DNA of 64,000 nt from Nosema muscidifuracis (lineage: Eukaryota; Microsporidia; Nosematidae): contig JAIOKI010000009.1 in the NCBI GenBank assembly GCA_028335825.1, positions 248,001 through 312,000 on the forward strand. The letters are read 5' to 3'. Positions 1 to 13,679 of this stretch are shown here, in pieces (positions within the stretch are counted from its first letter, which is position 1; the number at the start of each line of letters is the position of its first letter). The notes under the pieces are model-generated. The model did no database searches. It had not been told where the DNA came from and saw nothing but the letters and a program-made list of their open reading frames with translations. The translations under genes were made by a program, and so were the position numbers.

Positions 1-600
1 AATACAAGGTGATATTTTATCTTTTTCATTCTTGCCACATACAAGTCATCTCCTATAGCATCAACCTCTTTTAACTTTTCAAACATAGCTTTAGTAAATT
101 TTTCTCTCCACAGATAGCTAGTCGAATTTCAGTTTTATTTTTTTATAAGGCATTTTTTTGCTATTTCTAAAACCATATCTTCCTTCAATTTTAGCTGCTT
201 CTTATATCTTTCCATGCCTTTAAAATAGTCCACGGCTGTTTCAATTCTTGTTTGCTTCTTTTCCGAGAAATCTCTAAGAGATATCGTAGTTCCAAAGGTT
301 TCAATTGCCTTTTCTTTCCATAACTCATACTTAATTTCATTGAACTTCTTTAATCTAAATTCGTCTTGATGCCATCTAATTATTTCATCTTCTGCACTAC
401 ATAAAATATTACTCGGTTTCTTTTCATTCGACATTTTTGAAAATTTCAAATCATATTCTCTTCTGGTCAAGTCCATTTCAAGATTCTTACTGGATATCTT
501 ATTCAATCTTGATAGCATTTCTTTAAACTTATCATTATCATCATACTTTTTATTCTTCATTATGTTATGATTTATAAGTTAAGAGTTATTTATTTAAAAT
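1..600 (-). mobile_element. Ty3/Gypsy-like gag relic
   Basis: An open frame on the minus strand (135-560, 141 residues) is charged and helix-rich, rich in Lys and Glu. Its composition, with a WHQDE patch in the middle, resembles the 149-residue gag-like frame at 19,395-19,844, which has a comparable IWHQE patch. That second frame lies inside an element with recognisable LTRs, and this is the main reason for calling this one gag. It is a fossil fragment: no protease, reverse transcriptase or LTR is attached to it here. A diverged host gene is possible but less likely given the surrounding decay. Confidence 0.45.
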
Positions 601-879
601 ATTTATTTACAGCACTAAAAATACAAAGTTTGAAATTTAATTTTCAAATATTTTCAACTCCAATAGATAAAGTCATTCGTTCCGAGAACGGAAAGCTTTA
701 GCATTTTTTTATGAATTTCATATATTTGATCAATATCTTCAGAATTATGCCTTCTTTCAATACGAAAGATATTTGGAAGAAACATATGATTCTAATTATA
801 TATAGTAATATATCTTTATAAACTTCATAATGATAATTTCTTCTATTTATTAAATTCGAAAAAATATTCTAACTGAAAT

Positions 880-1520
880 CTGACTTGTAACATAATTTTG
901 ATTTAATAATATAACATCTCCCTCCAGACGGATAGTCTCAATCAACAAATAAATTATCGTCATTCATTCTCTTTAAATCACAATGTCTTTTCTATATTCT
1001 CTTTTCTCTCTAACTTTGGAGTCACTACTATTCTCTGATTTAAATTCCCTTTATTCCCGTATTTGTTCTTCATTTACCTTTCATAAATAGATTACCCTAG
1101 TAACACAGCCTACTTTATCACAGTATAAACACCTGACGCTCGTTCTTCTATTTTCTCTCGTATTAGTTTTCAATTCTTCTTTATAGTCTACACCACCGTT
1201 CTAGTTAGCTCCTTGAACTTTTTTTCTCTTTTATCTTTCTCCTTCACTCTATAATTTGCATAATCAGCTTTTTCCTATTTCATTTATTTCCCTACCTTAC
1301 TTGTATTTCTGATAATAAATTTTTTTTCAAATTCTCTCAAAAATCTCTCTTCTCCAGCTTTCTTTTCCAACCCTATATAACTATAACGTATACGTAATAT
1401 TCTTCAGTTCCTATAAAAGTAACCTGACCTCTTGGTCACAGTCATCGCTTGAAAATTCAGCTTTTAGTATCGCCCCATATTATTGTTTAACATAATTTTG
1501 GGTTTAATAATATAACACAT
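880..1520 (-). repeat. Short direct repeats around a gag zinc-knuckle remnant
   Basis: A tract of about 30 bp at 886-915 recurs at about 1487-1517 with few changes. On the minus strand each copy starts with TGTTATATTATTAAA. The first copy is preceded by a purine tract (GGAGGGAGA), as a retrotransposon LTR is preceded by its polypurine tract. Between them, near 1105-1140 on the minus strand, lies a Cys-X2-Cys pattern followed by CVTR that resembles a decayed gag zinc knuckle. The repeats may be the outer parts of short LTRs of an old Ty3-like element. They could also be chance AT-rich similarity. Confidence 0.3.
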
Positions 1521-4500
1521 TCTTCTAAATTCATAAAAGAATCCAGAATATTTTATTTAAATAGCTTTACATAAATTAAAATGTGTAAAAACTATCAGTC
1601 AGTGAAGATTTGAAATCAGAATGTAAATTTTACTTGTTCATTCGTTTTTAAATTTGTTGTATTTATTTGTCATAAGATGGAATAAGAATTGTTCCAATTG
1701 TTTAATTTAAAATTAGATAGAGGCTTAAATATTTAAAAATAAATATAAGATGGCTTGTGGCGTAATTCTCAGAGATGCAGTTTGTTCCGAGATTGAACTA
1801 TAAAGAACTGATACATGATTTCTCGACTTTCACTGGTATGTATATATTATAATTAAATTTATTTAATTTCTCCTGTCTCCTCTTATGGTATCCGCTTCTC
1901 TTCCTTAGCTATTTATGTTTTAGAATCGATTAATTAAAGAAATAATAAATAATGAACCTCATGAAAAATATTATCTCAATTGAAATTTACTATTTTCGCA
2001 TTAAACTACACGATTAATTTTCAATTAACTACAGCATCACTCTTGATAAATTAAAAGTAATTATTAATAAATTAGATAAATTATATTGATTATGTGGTAA
2101 TAATAACATATTCTCTTATATCATCTTAAAAACGTTTAAAATAAATTTCTTTATCTATATATATTTTATATCAAATAAAAGTTTTTAGGATATCTTGATT
2201 GCATGGTCTAATTATAATAGCATTCTGCTCATCTTTTAATTTTTTAATTAATCGATAAAAACTATAGTCGATGGTTTTGAATACGTAGTCACTAATATTC
2301 TATATAGCCGAACATTGGCTGAAAACAGCAAATGATATTTGAAAAAAAAATTAAAATATTGATTTGAAAGCGCTTTAAAGACATCCGTAAGATTAATTAA
2401 TGATTCTTTGCCAAACAAATCTTAAAAATGATTTTATCAAATAAAAAGAACTAATTAGTTAAATTTTACTATACATTAAAATTAAAAGAAATAAATATAA
2501 TTGACGAATTTTTAATTTTCTATCGATATACTGCGCCAATAAAAAAACGACCTGAAATACAAATATAAAACTATTTTTAATTAGCTCTTAAATATTGAGG
2601 TATAGAACTCATTGATATTTTTATTTATAATTTTAAAAAGTTCTATATGTTGTAAAACTATTGTTTCATAATACTGCTGAAACAGAAAGAAACTCGTGAG
2701 GATCTTTTATGAAGCTAAAATTATGATATAGAAACAAAACGATTGTTTTATCTATTGTTTATAAAATTATATTTCAGTCTAATATTAAATTCTCAATTTA
2801 TTATCATTTATCTCATATACATAATGCTTTTTAGGCCCATAATAGAAATTTATTATATCGAACTTAACTACATCACAATGTTTTAAAATATGTTATAATG
2901 ATAAAGTTATAATAGAATTAAAAAGTATTATTGTAGCTATTTTGAATATATTTCTTTATCATTAAAACTTAATGCTCAGCTTATAAGAGAACAACTCATA
3001 AGGACAAGTAAATTAATAGCCGAGTTATATTAAACATGAGTTTAGAACTACTGGTAATGATATCAGACTACTTAAAAAACATTCTAGACTATTAGTTTAT
3101 GTATAGATGAATACCAGATGTACCTAACAAAATTTCTTCTCAAATATATAATTAAATCAATTCTATAGAGTTCATTGGGACTGATTATCACACGACCTTG
3201 AGTTTAATAATTTTCTCAGTAACATGTTTGCCTAATTATAGTGTTGATTAGCTTAAAAACTTTATAAATACTTAAAATTCACCTAGATCTTTATAAATAT
3301 TTATTGGCTTACTGATGGCACAGATTACATATATGAAATTATTCTAATAATGTTCTACCTCAGAAGAGTTTAAATTTACCTTTAAGTAATAATAATTTTT
3401 TTAACTATATTTACATATAAAATAATTTCTGTTTGTTATGAGCTTATTCCAGATGTGTTTTAAACTAGCCTCTACCTACTTCCATAAAGTGATTGTTGTT
3501 AATTTTTTTATTGGTTTAATGTTTACGTTCTTTCTATTTTTCATGTCTTTGAGTGATTCTAAATTTTATATTTGAAATTTATTTATAAAATTGTAATTAA
3601 AATAGATTAGCAATATTTGTAAAAACGATCTCTCAGAGATTTCATATAGGTGTATTATTGCTCTTATTCAGTAATTCTTTGTCTCATGTTATATATAAAT
3701 CATGAGTCAATAAATCAACAACTATATCAGTAAATTACTGATGTGACTTTTTCATTATACACTTGATGCTTTTGTATTGATAGAGGAAGTCTCAGTACAC
3801 ATTTAAGGCTTTACTTTAGCAATATTTATTGCTACGATAATTTGTTCGACGCTCTTTTGATTATTCAAAATAATCATCTAGAGATAAAAAAATAAATAAG
3901 TACCTTTGATACATATGGTGGCATAATTTTTACTTAGAAATATATTTTATAAAAATTGATATGTTTATAAAAGAATAAAATAAAAATGAAGAGTTAAATA
4001 TGAATTTAGTAAATATTTTGGAATAGAAATAAGCTATAGAGATGTATTTATTAAAGAGTATGGTGAATGTCAATCTATAAGAGAAGAGATTTTGGATCTT
4101 GCGATTCTAATGTCCTGTTTCGTATCGTTCAATTTTAATACTTATGTAATGATTTAATACCATAAGGATAAATATTATAGAAATATATAACACTCTATAA
4201 AAAATTATGTTTAGTCGAAAATTTGATTAATAGATAAATTAAATGGACTTAATAATTTCTCTAATATTTCATATTTGTAAGTATCGATAAATAAGAAAAA
4301 AATCTAAAATGTTTATTTTAACTCTACATCTTACTTATTTTTTTACTAAAACTTTCTACATTCTGGGTATGCACACCAGTTATAGAATCCACAAGCCTGT
4401 ATTTATGAGTAATTATTGAATGATTAATCTTTTTTCTATTAATCTATATGTATTATGCTTCCAGATTTATAACGCTTTCAATTATAAGTATCAAAGCATC

Positions 4501-7500
4501 AGATGATTTGTGCATATTCATTTTCCAGAACTTACATTTATCTATAATAGTCAATGATTATCCTTGTGTTATTGAACTTCTCTTTCTATGAGACTTAAAA
4601 TTATAATTAAATTGGTCTCATCTATTTAGACATTTTTATTTATTTCGCCTAGTTTTATAGGCTTCACTATATTAAATTATTCTTTTTATTCTTCCTATGG
4701 CATTTCTGCCAACTCAAACAAAATAAAATATATAAGACTGTTAGTTTTTAACGATACAATGTAATTTTTGATAATCATTAACATTTATAAGGCTGTTATG
4801 AAAAAACTACAATAGATAGCAGAAAATAAAGTTAAAAATGTTCGGAAATAGAATTAAAACATCATTAGTTTATACCTAAAGTACCTTTTGAAAATTTAGT
4901 CGAAATCATCTTTTATAATAATAAACACAATATATTTATCATATAATATATAGCCGCCTCTTTATCTTCTAAAAATTAAAAAAATGTGTTCTGAACGTGC
5001 AGGATATTTTGGAAAACTTCTTTGAAAATTCTTTAATAATGATAGAATAGCTAACTGATATACTAAATCTAATAGAAAATGATATCGTAATATATTATAG
5101 ATTATGAATTTAAATCACCTAATTGGTGTTAATGAATATGAGAAAAATAAGAATGCAATATTATAAAAAAAATTAATATCTATCTATTCAGAGATGTCAA
5201 AGAAGCTTCACACAGAAAATATTTATTGTATAAAGGGAGTTAATTATTTACTAGTAAATAAATTCGAAATAATGATAAATTATTGGCTCTAAATAGAATA
5301 AGAAAATCTTGTTTTAAAATGATAAAATTAACGAATTGATAGTTAAAACAAAATAATTCTATTGTAGACCTGATAAATAAAAATGAAATATGATAGACGT
5401 AGAAGCATTAAATAACTGCACCAAGATGTGAAAACTGAATATAAGATTTGTAGAGAAATAATTATTGAAAATTAGAAGTTGGTTAATAAAAAAAACATAT
5501 AATAATAAAATTTACAAGCAAAAAGAATTTGCAGCAGGGAGATTAGCCAAATTACAAATGTTTAGAGTAAAACATTCATTAACTAAAAAAATAATATGAG
5601 AAACTAAATCTTAAAATTATGAAATAGACGTATTTTGTGCTAAAGAAAATATAATTACTAGGAATATAGAACTAATTAATAAACGCATAAAGAAATGTGA
5701 CATTATGCCAAGTAGAAACTAACCCTCAACAGAGCCCTATAATGATAATTAAAAGAAGAAAAATAATTATTTGGAATAGACATAATAAAAATCGGTAGAC
5801 TATGTAAAAATATTAAGTGATTATAAATCATTTTACATAATATTTTATAGAGGTAATTAAATAAAACCTTAAAGAGAGATTTTATAATGGTTATATGAAT
5901 AGTCTTAAAGTGTTAATATGCCGGAAACAATATCAGCTATGATTTAAAAAAGAGATGTTCTTATATTAAGATTAAAAATTAAAAAGTAAGTGTAGAATAG
6001 CATAATAGTAGAGAATATAATAATACAAATCATAGTACTTTCGATAAATTGTACGTTGCCATTTATAGTTTCTACAATTCTTATATATATTTTTTTATTA
6101 TCAAGTGTCTCATAATCTAAGAAATAATTTTAACCGTACTGTTATAAATCTTAATACCAAATTTTTTTAACTCATCCATACAAATTATCTTCAAATTTAA
6201 AATTCGATAATCATGTTAAATATTTATTTTTATTTCAAAATTAATATGTTATCAAATAATTAAGCAGCATACCTCATCTCTTAATATAGTTATATAATAT
6301 TTTAAATATATTTATTTGTTTTATTGTTCTTGTGACATTATTTTTTAACTTCATCAATCTTTACCTCTGTAAAATGTATATTTCTTTCATTATCAGCATT
6401 CATTAAAAATAAAAGTAGTTAAGTATTTTTCTTAAGTTATAAAACTATAAATTTATATGTCTTTGTAATATCTTTCAATCTAAGTCTAATAAATCATAAT
6501 TAATCTACATGTTACGTTAAATCTCAAATCATCAATTTTTCTTTTTTAAATTACCACAGGGTTTAACTTAGCAATTTTTCTTTACGATTCACTAAAAGCT
6601 TTTTAAGTTTTTGTGTGTAAAACAGTCAGTCTGCTCCGAAATATAGATCTTCGACCTTTTGTGTCCATTATAACTCAATTCTTAAGTATATGATATCTAA
6701 AGCCTTAAAATTCATAACAACAAACTTACTTTGTCTCTATAATTTTTCTAAATACTAATATCTCACAAATAGATCTTTCTATATATTTGATTTTAAAACC
6801 AACTCTTCTTAAAAGTAACCTTGAACCATCAATTGTCTCAAGCTTTTAACACTCTCGTATGCTTTACTTTTGTTAATTTTCTAAACGCCTCATTAATTAT
6901 ATAGAATCGTATATTCTTCATTAAATGCAGCAAAATATTCAACAGTGTTTGCTGTAATACATTCGGTGTCTGAAAAATGATTTCTATTATTTCTACTATT
7001 AAATTTTACTTATTTCTTTCTTTACTAGAACACCTGTTAACCAAAATAGCATTTTTATACACAAAAAAGATTAATTTTTTAATTTTTCTCATTTTTATGT
7101 TATTTATTAGAGATTTTAAAGTTTCTATCTTTACTAGTTCTACTAGCTATTTTTAATTCATACTTTTTGACTACTTTGATCACTTTATTGAACGTTATAA
7201 TATGCGTAAAATTTATTCTGTATAATTTTAGTGATTTATTTTTTCATCTTTCTAAATTTCTTATTTAAACTCTCAACTATTATATAATTTATCCATAACA
7301 CATTTGAGTATTTTTTTCAAGTTTTTAAGCCTTGATATCTTCAAGAGTTTGCTATCTGTTGTTTAAATTCACTAAGAAACTCTGATTAGTCTTTACTAAC
7401 TTCTTTTCCAATAAATAATTGTTTATTTTGCAGTCTTTTTTTCAATAAGGTTTTCTTTGATCTCAAACTTAATAATTAATTTACAGACAGTGACAAAGTA

Positions 7501-9139
7501 TGAAAATAGCACTATGAAAATAAACAAAATTTGATGCTTATTTAAATTATAATTAACTTTTAACATAAATAAAAACCTAAAAAGATGTAATAAGACTAAA
7601 CACAAGGAGATTAGAAAAAACAAATAAAACCAATATATTAAATATGCATCTTCTTTGTATGACCAGACCACACAATGAATACCACAGCAACTAACAATAT
7701 TACTTTATGTGATATTGATCTTTTACTAACTCATATAATTCCAATTTTTATTGATTAAATTTTGGGATATTACATTTAGCATTGAAGATCTCGAACTAAT
7801 AATTTTCCAAACCATAAGAATTGGAATTTTCCTGTAACATATATAAATAATTAATTATTATTTCTATATATTTTGAGTGTAAGTAAAATTAAATAAAAGA
7901 CAATTTGTCATAACTAGAAATGAAGGATAAAAATACAAAGACTGACCAAGAAACAAATAATACTCACTATATTAGCTTTTAACAAAAACAAAAAGGGAAC
8001 CACTTCAAAATAAGTAGCATGCTGGAATTTAGTCATTTCTAAAGCATATACATTGAACTATCCTAAGGAAGATCATAGATTTAATAAAACCCGTGTGAAT
8101 AAATGCCTAGATGAACATTTTAAATATATAGTGCCATACTGTAAAAATCGACACAAAAATCTCTAAAGTTTACTTTTTAATGAAGCAGAAAAGCACACGT
8201 TATTAGCTGTAGAATGATGTCGATTTCATTAGAAAAATCAAATGCTGAACGAAATATTTAGACCAAAATCTCTCAATTAAGTAAATATTAATACGAGAAA
8301 ACTGGGCGAAATGTTTAATAAAAGGAAAATTAGTTATTTTTAATTAAACCAAAATACATAGCCTAATAATAATCATTCAAGCAATTTAACACGTTCATGA
8401 TAAAGCAACTAAGCAATAATATATTATAAAGAATCTAAGCTTTATATTAATAAAATTTGTAGGAGATGAACTGACAACAGCAAAAAAACTGATTGATAAT
8501 ATTAAACTGGTACTGAACAAGTTTAAAGAATACTAACAGATAATCTTTTTTCTCGAAAAAATGACGTTTATGAAATAAAGAAATTGAGAAACGAGAACAT
8601 AAATTTCGAGTTGGATGAAAATGACCTATAACTTCTCCCAGGAAAATAACTGAAAACAAAATCATAAGTTAGACAAAAAAGACCCAAAAATCAAATAAAA
8701 AAGATCTACAACACGAGCATAAATTATATGATGCTAATATTATCTAGCATTGAGAAATTTGCAAAATATTGATGACACTATCGAATTGAAAAGTCATGAG
8801 ACAGGATAGAATATACAATTATTTAATTGAAAATCTAAATAATATAGTCTGACAATATGTATATACGATGAAAAAGTGACAAATGGTTCTGATACATTAC
8901 ATATTGTTCACGTAAATAACATCTTTGTCTGAAAAATATTTTAGTTATATCACATGTATTTTGAACTTGTATAAATTAATATTAAGTAAGGTCACAATAA
9001 TCTAAACGATAATAAAAATGTTTTTAGGAAAAAGAAATAGGTTTAATAAAAAAAGAAACGGGCAGCAAAAGAGCAAGCACTGACCAATATAATGATTAAT
9101 AATGCAAATTTAACCAAAATGAATACTTCTTGTATAAAT
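1521..9139. other. AT-rich stretch without a recognisable gene
   Basis: No convincing coding region, tRNA or rRNA was found in these 7.6 kb on either strand. Open frames are short (82 codons or fewer) and have the hydrophobic or Lys/Asn-rich make-up expected from random AT-rich sequence. The minus strand between about 6.4 and 7.1 kb and the plus strand between about 5.2 and 6.0 kb read as broken Lys/Arg-rich peptides. These are probably retroelement remnants, but I could not assign them to a domain. Confidence 0.5.
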
Positions 9140-9460
9140 GTAAAAATCTTTTGACTCTGTTACACATAATATTTAAATTCGTAGATATAAAAATTGGGAA
9201 TGTGTCCGTGTATTTCAAACCCTCAAATGACTAAAATTGAAATAGAGCCTCTAATATAGAATAAAAATGCATCTGTACTCAATAAATAAGCCATAAAAGA
9301 ATACTACAAGAAGATAAGATCTTATTTCTCTTATTTGTTTTATGTCTTGATCTGATCTATTAAGTAAAATATTAATGAGATATATCTGCACATATAAATT
9401 AAATTGACATATAAGATTTGTTACTAATCATATTATCTTTAATAGTGATTAAAGCTATCT
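9140..9460 (+). mobile_element. Decayed LINE reverse-transcriptase core
   Basis: In broken plus-strand reading, two hallmarks of non-LTR reverse transcriptases appear in the right order. First comes SFDSVTHNI, like the KAFDSVPHN block. About 60 residues later comes a block like R-x-GD-x-IS-x-L-x-F followed by S-D-L-L-S-K-I-L, like the QGDSLSPLLF...DPLSKIL block of R2/NeSL/R4-type elements. The spacing is right for palm-domain motifs, but several in-frame stops and frame changes separate them, so the copy is dead. It does not look like the LINE family beside the rDNA in this window, which has a different sequence at these motifs. Nothing recognisable as an endonuclease was found near it. Confidence 0.5.
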
Positions 9461-11270
9461 GCAAAATAATAAAAATGAGTTGAAAGAAATTGTAGTTACA
9501 ACAAAAAAATCGTTGAAACAATTGGCTAATAATAATAAAGAGCAAACGACAATAAACACCAAAGTAATAATTTTTATAATTAGTTGAGAGGGCAATAATA
9601 CTAAATTAAAGTGCAGAATTAATAAAAGCATAATTCTTAAAAGAATAGAAATCTTCTAAATCAAATGACTTAATAGAATACATTATTATTACTAATAAAA
9701 AGATAATTAATAATCATGTCCAGAATTTATAATGAATAAAAGAGAAGATACAAATTACAAATTGAATTTCAAGTTAAATCTATAAGTCAGATATATGTGT
9801 TCTTGATAAAATAAGTAATTCAACTATGAGGTAGGAATTGCTTCTTTGGATAACTTAAAAAAATTGAAATGTAAAGAAATATAAGTACGATTTATTAACT
9901 AAATACTGTGAGCTGCTTCTTAAATACAAAACGCTAATTGTATTTTGTGTAATGGTGTTCTGAAAAAAAATCACAAACACTATATAACAGAACTAGATTT
10001 GAACAATAAAGGAATGAAAAATATTCAGATCAAAATATTAAATATAACTATTGAAAGCTAAAAATTAAAAGTGGCTGAGTTGGCTCTAGCTACGCATTAA
10101 ACATAAAAAAATAAAGATGAGATTGGCAATATTTAATTCGAGAAGAAAATCGATATATGTTTACAAGTAAATGCAACTTGTAAATAGCAATATGTATAGA
10201 CTATATTCTATTTTATTTGTTTAGAAAGTCTTAACATTACTACTGAGTTTAGAGACACCTTCGGTCTCTTTTTCTTTTTCATGTCAAATATATTTTATTG
10301 AACATCATTTATTTATAGCAATTTACTTATATAAAGTATCTGAAATGAAGTTTTTTCAAACACAAAAAATTTATGATTCTTCATAGTGCTATTTTTTTAC
10401 TTTCATATTCTGAAACTGAATGTGTGACAATCAGTATCGCCTTGTCAAGCCTATTGAGTTGGTTGACGTATTTATTAGTTTATCTTTACTAACTTTAATT
10501 TAATACTTATCACTTACTATTGTTTTTTATTAATTTTATTTATTTGATCTATTATCTATCTTTGAGTACTAATTTTCTTTTTAATTATGTCATTTTCATT
10601 AATCTTAACTTTACGAAATTACATTCATAATTTCAAATTCTTTCAAACAGTTCTGTCGATGTCTCAGTATTGCATTTTAATTTTCAAAAATGAACACTTT
10701 ATTCATAGTAAGTTTAATTTCACGATGTAAAGTATTATTTACATCCAAGAACTTTGATATTGTATTCTTAGTAGGCCATTTGGATTGTTTTAAAGTATCT
10801 CTTATGGTTGAAATTGCTCTTCTATCATTACTCTAATAGTAATAGAAAAAAGAAAATGTTCTTTTTATTTTTTACATCATTTGTTCAACAATTCATTATT
10901 AAATTCTTTGATAAAATTCAATATTTTACATACATCTTTTTTTCAAGTATTTACCAAATATATTTCTGCTAAAATAATCAATGCCAAGAATGACTAAATT
11001 ATTCTTTTTTTAGTTCTGGTATGTCAAATGCAATTCTCCTTAGAAAAAATATACATGAAATTCCTTGTATTAAAATGTTTCTTGTATTTTCGCATGCAAA
11101 TTCAACATTTATGGAGTATCTATTTATTTTTCTCGGTGATACTATAACACTATTCTTTTCTATATCTTTTTCCTATGATTTAGTCCTATGCGATTATTTA
11201 TAATCTTCCTTTCCAGATCATCTTATATAAATGGTTGAAGATCGATTTTATTATTAATATTCTTTGATTG
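9461..11270. other. AT-rich stretch without a recognisable gene
   Basis: No gene is seen. A small hairpin (GAGAC...GTCTC) lies near 10,250-10,266. At 10,385-10,432 there is a tract shared with 17,120-17,166. Open frames here are short and unconvincing. Confidence 0.5.
10385..10432 (+). repeat. Dispersed repeat, copy 1 (other copy at 17,120-17,166)
   Basis: About 47 bp here resembles 17,120-17,166 on the same strand. Both contain a 'tgctattt' start, a 'tctg-aactgaatgtg-gaca' core and similar spacing. The two copies are about 6.7 kb apart and bracket the Ty3-like relics at 11.3-12.3 kb and 13.7-16.5 kb. They may be remnants of flanking LTRs, though the copies are short and the identity is moderate. 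Confidence 0.35.
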
Positions 11271-11279
11271 TATTCTCAT

Positions 11280-12300
11280 TAGTACATATGCTGATATTAG
11301 TTCATTATCTTTTCTATACTTAACATAAAAATTAAATTTTTGAAAAGATAAAACCATCGCTGTATCCTTGGACCATAATTTCAACTTTATCTTTATAAAT
11401 TATATATCTCTGTGATAAGTCATTAAAATAAAAATTTATTTAATCAAATAATATTAGAGTTTCTTCTTGCTTATTAATTCACTAAAGCTTCTCTTTCTGC
11501 TAAATTTAAAGTTCTTGATAAGTAAACAATATGTTTTTTGTTCTGTTTCAATTGTAAAATATCCATCAACATCTGAGATAAATAATATCAATTTAGTTTT
11601 CAACGTCCCCTAAATTATTTTGAATGCTTTCTCTTTTTATCTCAAAATATAAATTTAATCTCTTAAAATTAGCCTATATAGTTGATGTGATAGGTCTAAT
11701 GTACTTTTGCGAATTGTCTATCATAATTAATAATACCTATAAATATCTGAAGGTCTTTTTTATTTTTGGATTTTTTAATCTGTTGTTCTTTGCACTCTGT
11801 CTAAACTAAGTTGCCTTATATTAAAGAATTTCTCATATCCTAAAAACCTTATATTTTCAATTTTTAATTTACTTTTCTATGTTTTCTATAAGATTATATT
11901 CTTTTAATCATTGCAATACTTTCTCCAAGTTCTTCATTAATTACTATAATAATTAATATATCATCAATGTATATTAATCGCATTTCTCTAATGGTCACAA
12001 AGCATGAGTTGCATCAATCTTTTTTTGTGTAAAACGCTGTCTTCATTCTAACATATTTTATTAAAATAATTCGAAAAAAATATTTCTTACCGTGCAATAA
12101 TGATATTAGTTTTTGAGGATTTCGAATACAATTATATCGGCAATATCATTCATTTTTTTCTGAATTAGACACAATCTTAGTTTTTAATTTTTTGAACTAA
12201 AATATGTTATTTTAATGATGAATTGCTCTCTTCCAAATATTTTTATCTTGTAACGTTTATATTGGTGTGCGATCCTTAGTATCTACAGAACATTCTATTG
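11280..12300 (-). mobile_element. Ty3/Gypsy-like pol relic (reverse transcriptase end and RNase H)
   Basis: On the minus strand the region carries a YIDD-type catalytic box near 11,965. About 450 bp further on comes a block resembling the RNase H region of Ty3/Gypsy pol (SRTLNLAERE near 11,490-11,540). A block like FLGIINYDRQF (connection region) lies between them. The element is broken by many changes and is old. No LTR pair could be assigned to it. Confidence 0.6.
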
Positions 12301-13679
12301 GTTACATCTTACTTTCTTTAGATCTTTTTGGACAAAAATTAATCTTAATTAATTCTTCATTCTTAATGTTATCTATGATACTAAAAGTCTTCATAATTTT
12401 TTAATTTTTATCCACACTTAAATTTAGGTCATTATAAATTTGAATTGATTATTAGTTTTTTTCAGATTTACACGATTTTTCAACGACATAGCAGTTTACT
12501 TTTTATTATATATTTATATAGTTTTCCATAAAACTCAACAATAAATTTATATTATTGATCTTTATGTTTTCGATATATAAATCGTAAGAAACAATATTTT
12601 CATTTATAAAATTTATAGGTTCGTAATTTTATTTATCTGAGCAATTTATGAATAGCAATTTTTTCGTGCAATAATAACATTTCACTTTGGCATGTTCTGT
12701 TTGTTGTTCTTCTATTTAGTAAATTATTCATCCATTATTTTTATTAAATTATAGTTTTAAATTTTTCTCAATTTAATAACTTTCAATAAAAAATATTGCG
12801 TAATATTTCAGGTATAGTTTCTCTTCTTAATTTCTAAACCACATCTTTTTATGTTAGGCTATTTTCATCATATTTATTTTCTAATCTTTTAATATACTAC
12901 TCTTGGACTTATCTCCATACCTTCATAGATATTCAAAATCATGCTTAATGCAATGTTAATTACTATTTCTTTGAGTTTATCTAATGATTTTGGTATTTTC
13001 CCTTCAAATATATAAAACCAATTTTTTATCGAAGAGATATTTCTAATATAATTATTATTTTGTTTTATGTCTTGTTTCTCAAATTCTTATTAGCATTTCA
13101 TTATGAATATTTCTCTTTTTCTTTCTAAAGATGATATTAAAGCCTTGTCCTAAATTATTATTTCTGAAGTTCTTAGATTTGCAGCTATAAGATATCTGAT
13201 TCCAAATATATTATCAACTTCGATGCATTACTCAAAGGCAAAGGCATTTGTGGCAAGCTTTGAAACACATTCGGGGTTCTCTTCTTTTATGTATAAAATA
13301 TATTTTTAACATATATCATTTCGTATTACAATATAACTCCAATAAATAAAGCTAATCGTAAATGATTAATTTTTCTTATCTTTCATACCTCTAAGTATTA
13401 AATTAAGTTTCATTTTGAAAGCAAATATCTTTCCAATGAGAATGTGGTGGAGCATCACACATTTTTATCATAATAATTTGCTTATAAATTTATATCTGTG
13501 TAGTGAACCAACATTTTATGTTGATAATAAATATAATGACATACATTATGTCTCGAGAAAATAAATAAAACTTCGATTTTATAAGTATAATACGAAAAAA
13601 ACATATAGATAATCTCAAAAGTGTCAACATAGAAGACTAGTTTCAAAAGCTAGAATACGTATAGTTGTGATATGCTTGG
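12301..13679. other. AT-rich stretch without a recognisable gene
   Basis: No open frame or RNA gene can be supported. Part of it probably belongs to the neighbouring Ty3-like relics. Confidence 0.5.

Noticed and set aside
7423-8665. Hydrophobic frames of 82 and 72 codons at 7,423-7,671 and 8,447-8,665
   Set aside because: The composition is that of random T-rich DNA; there is no upstream CCC motif and no recognisable family.
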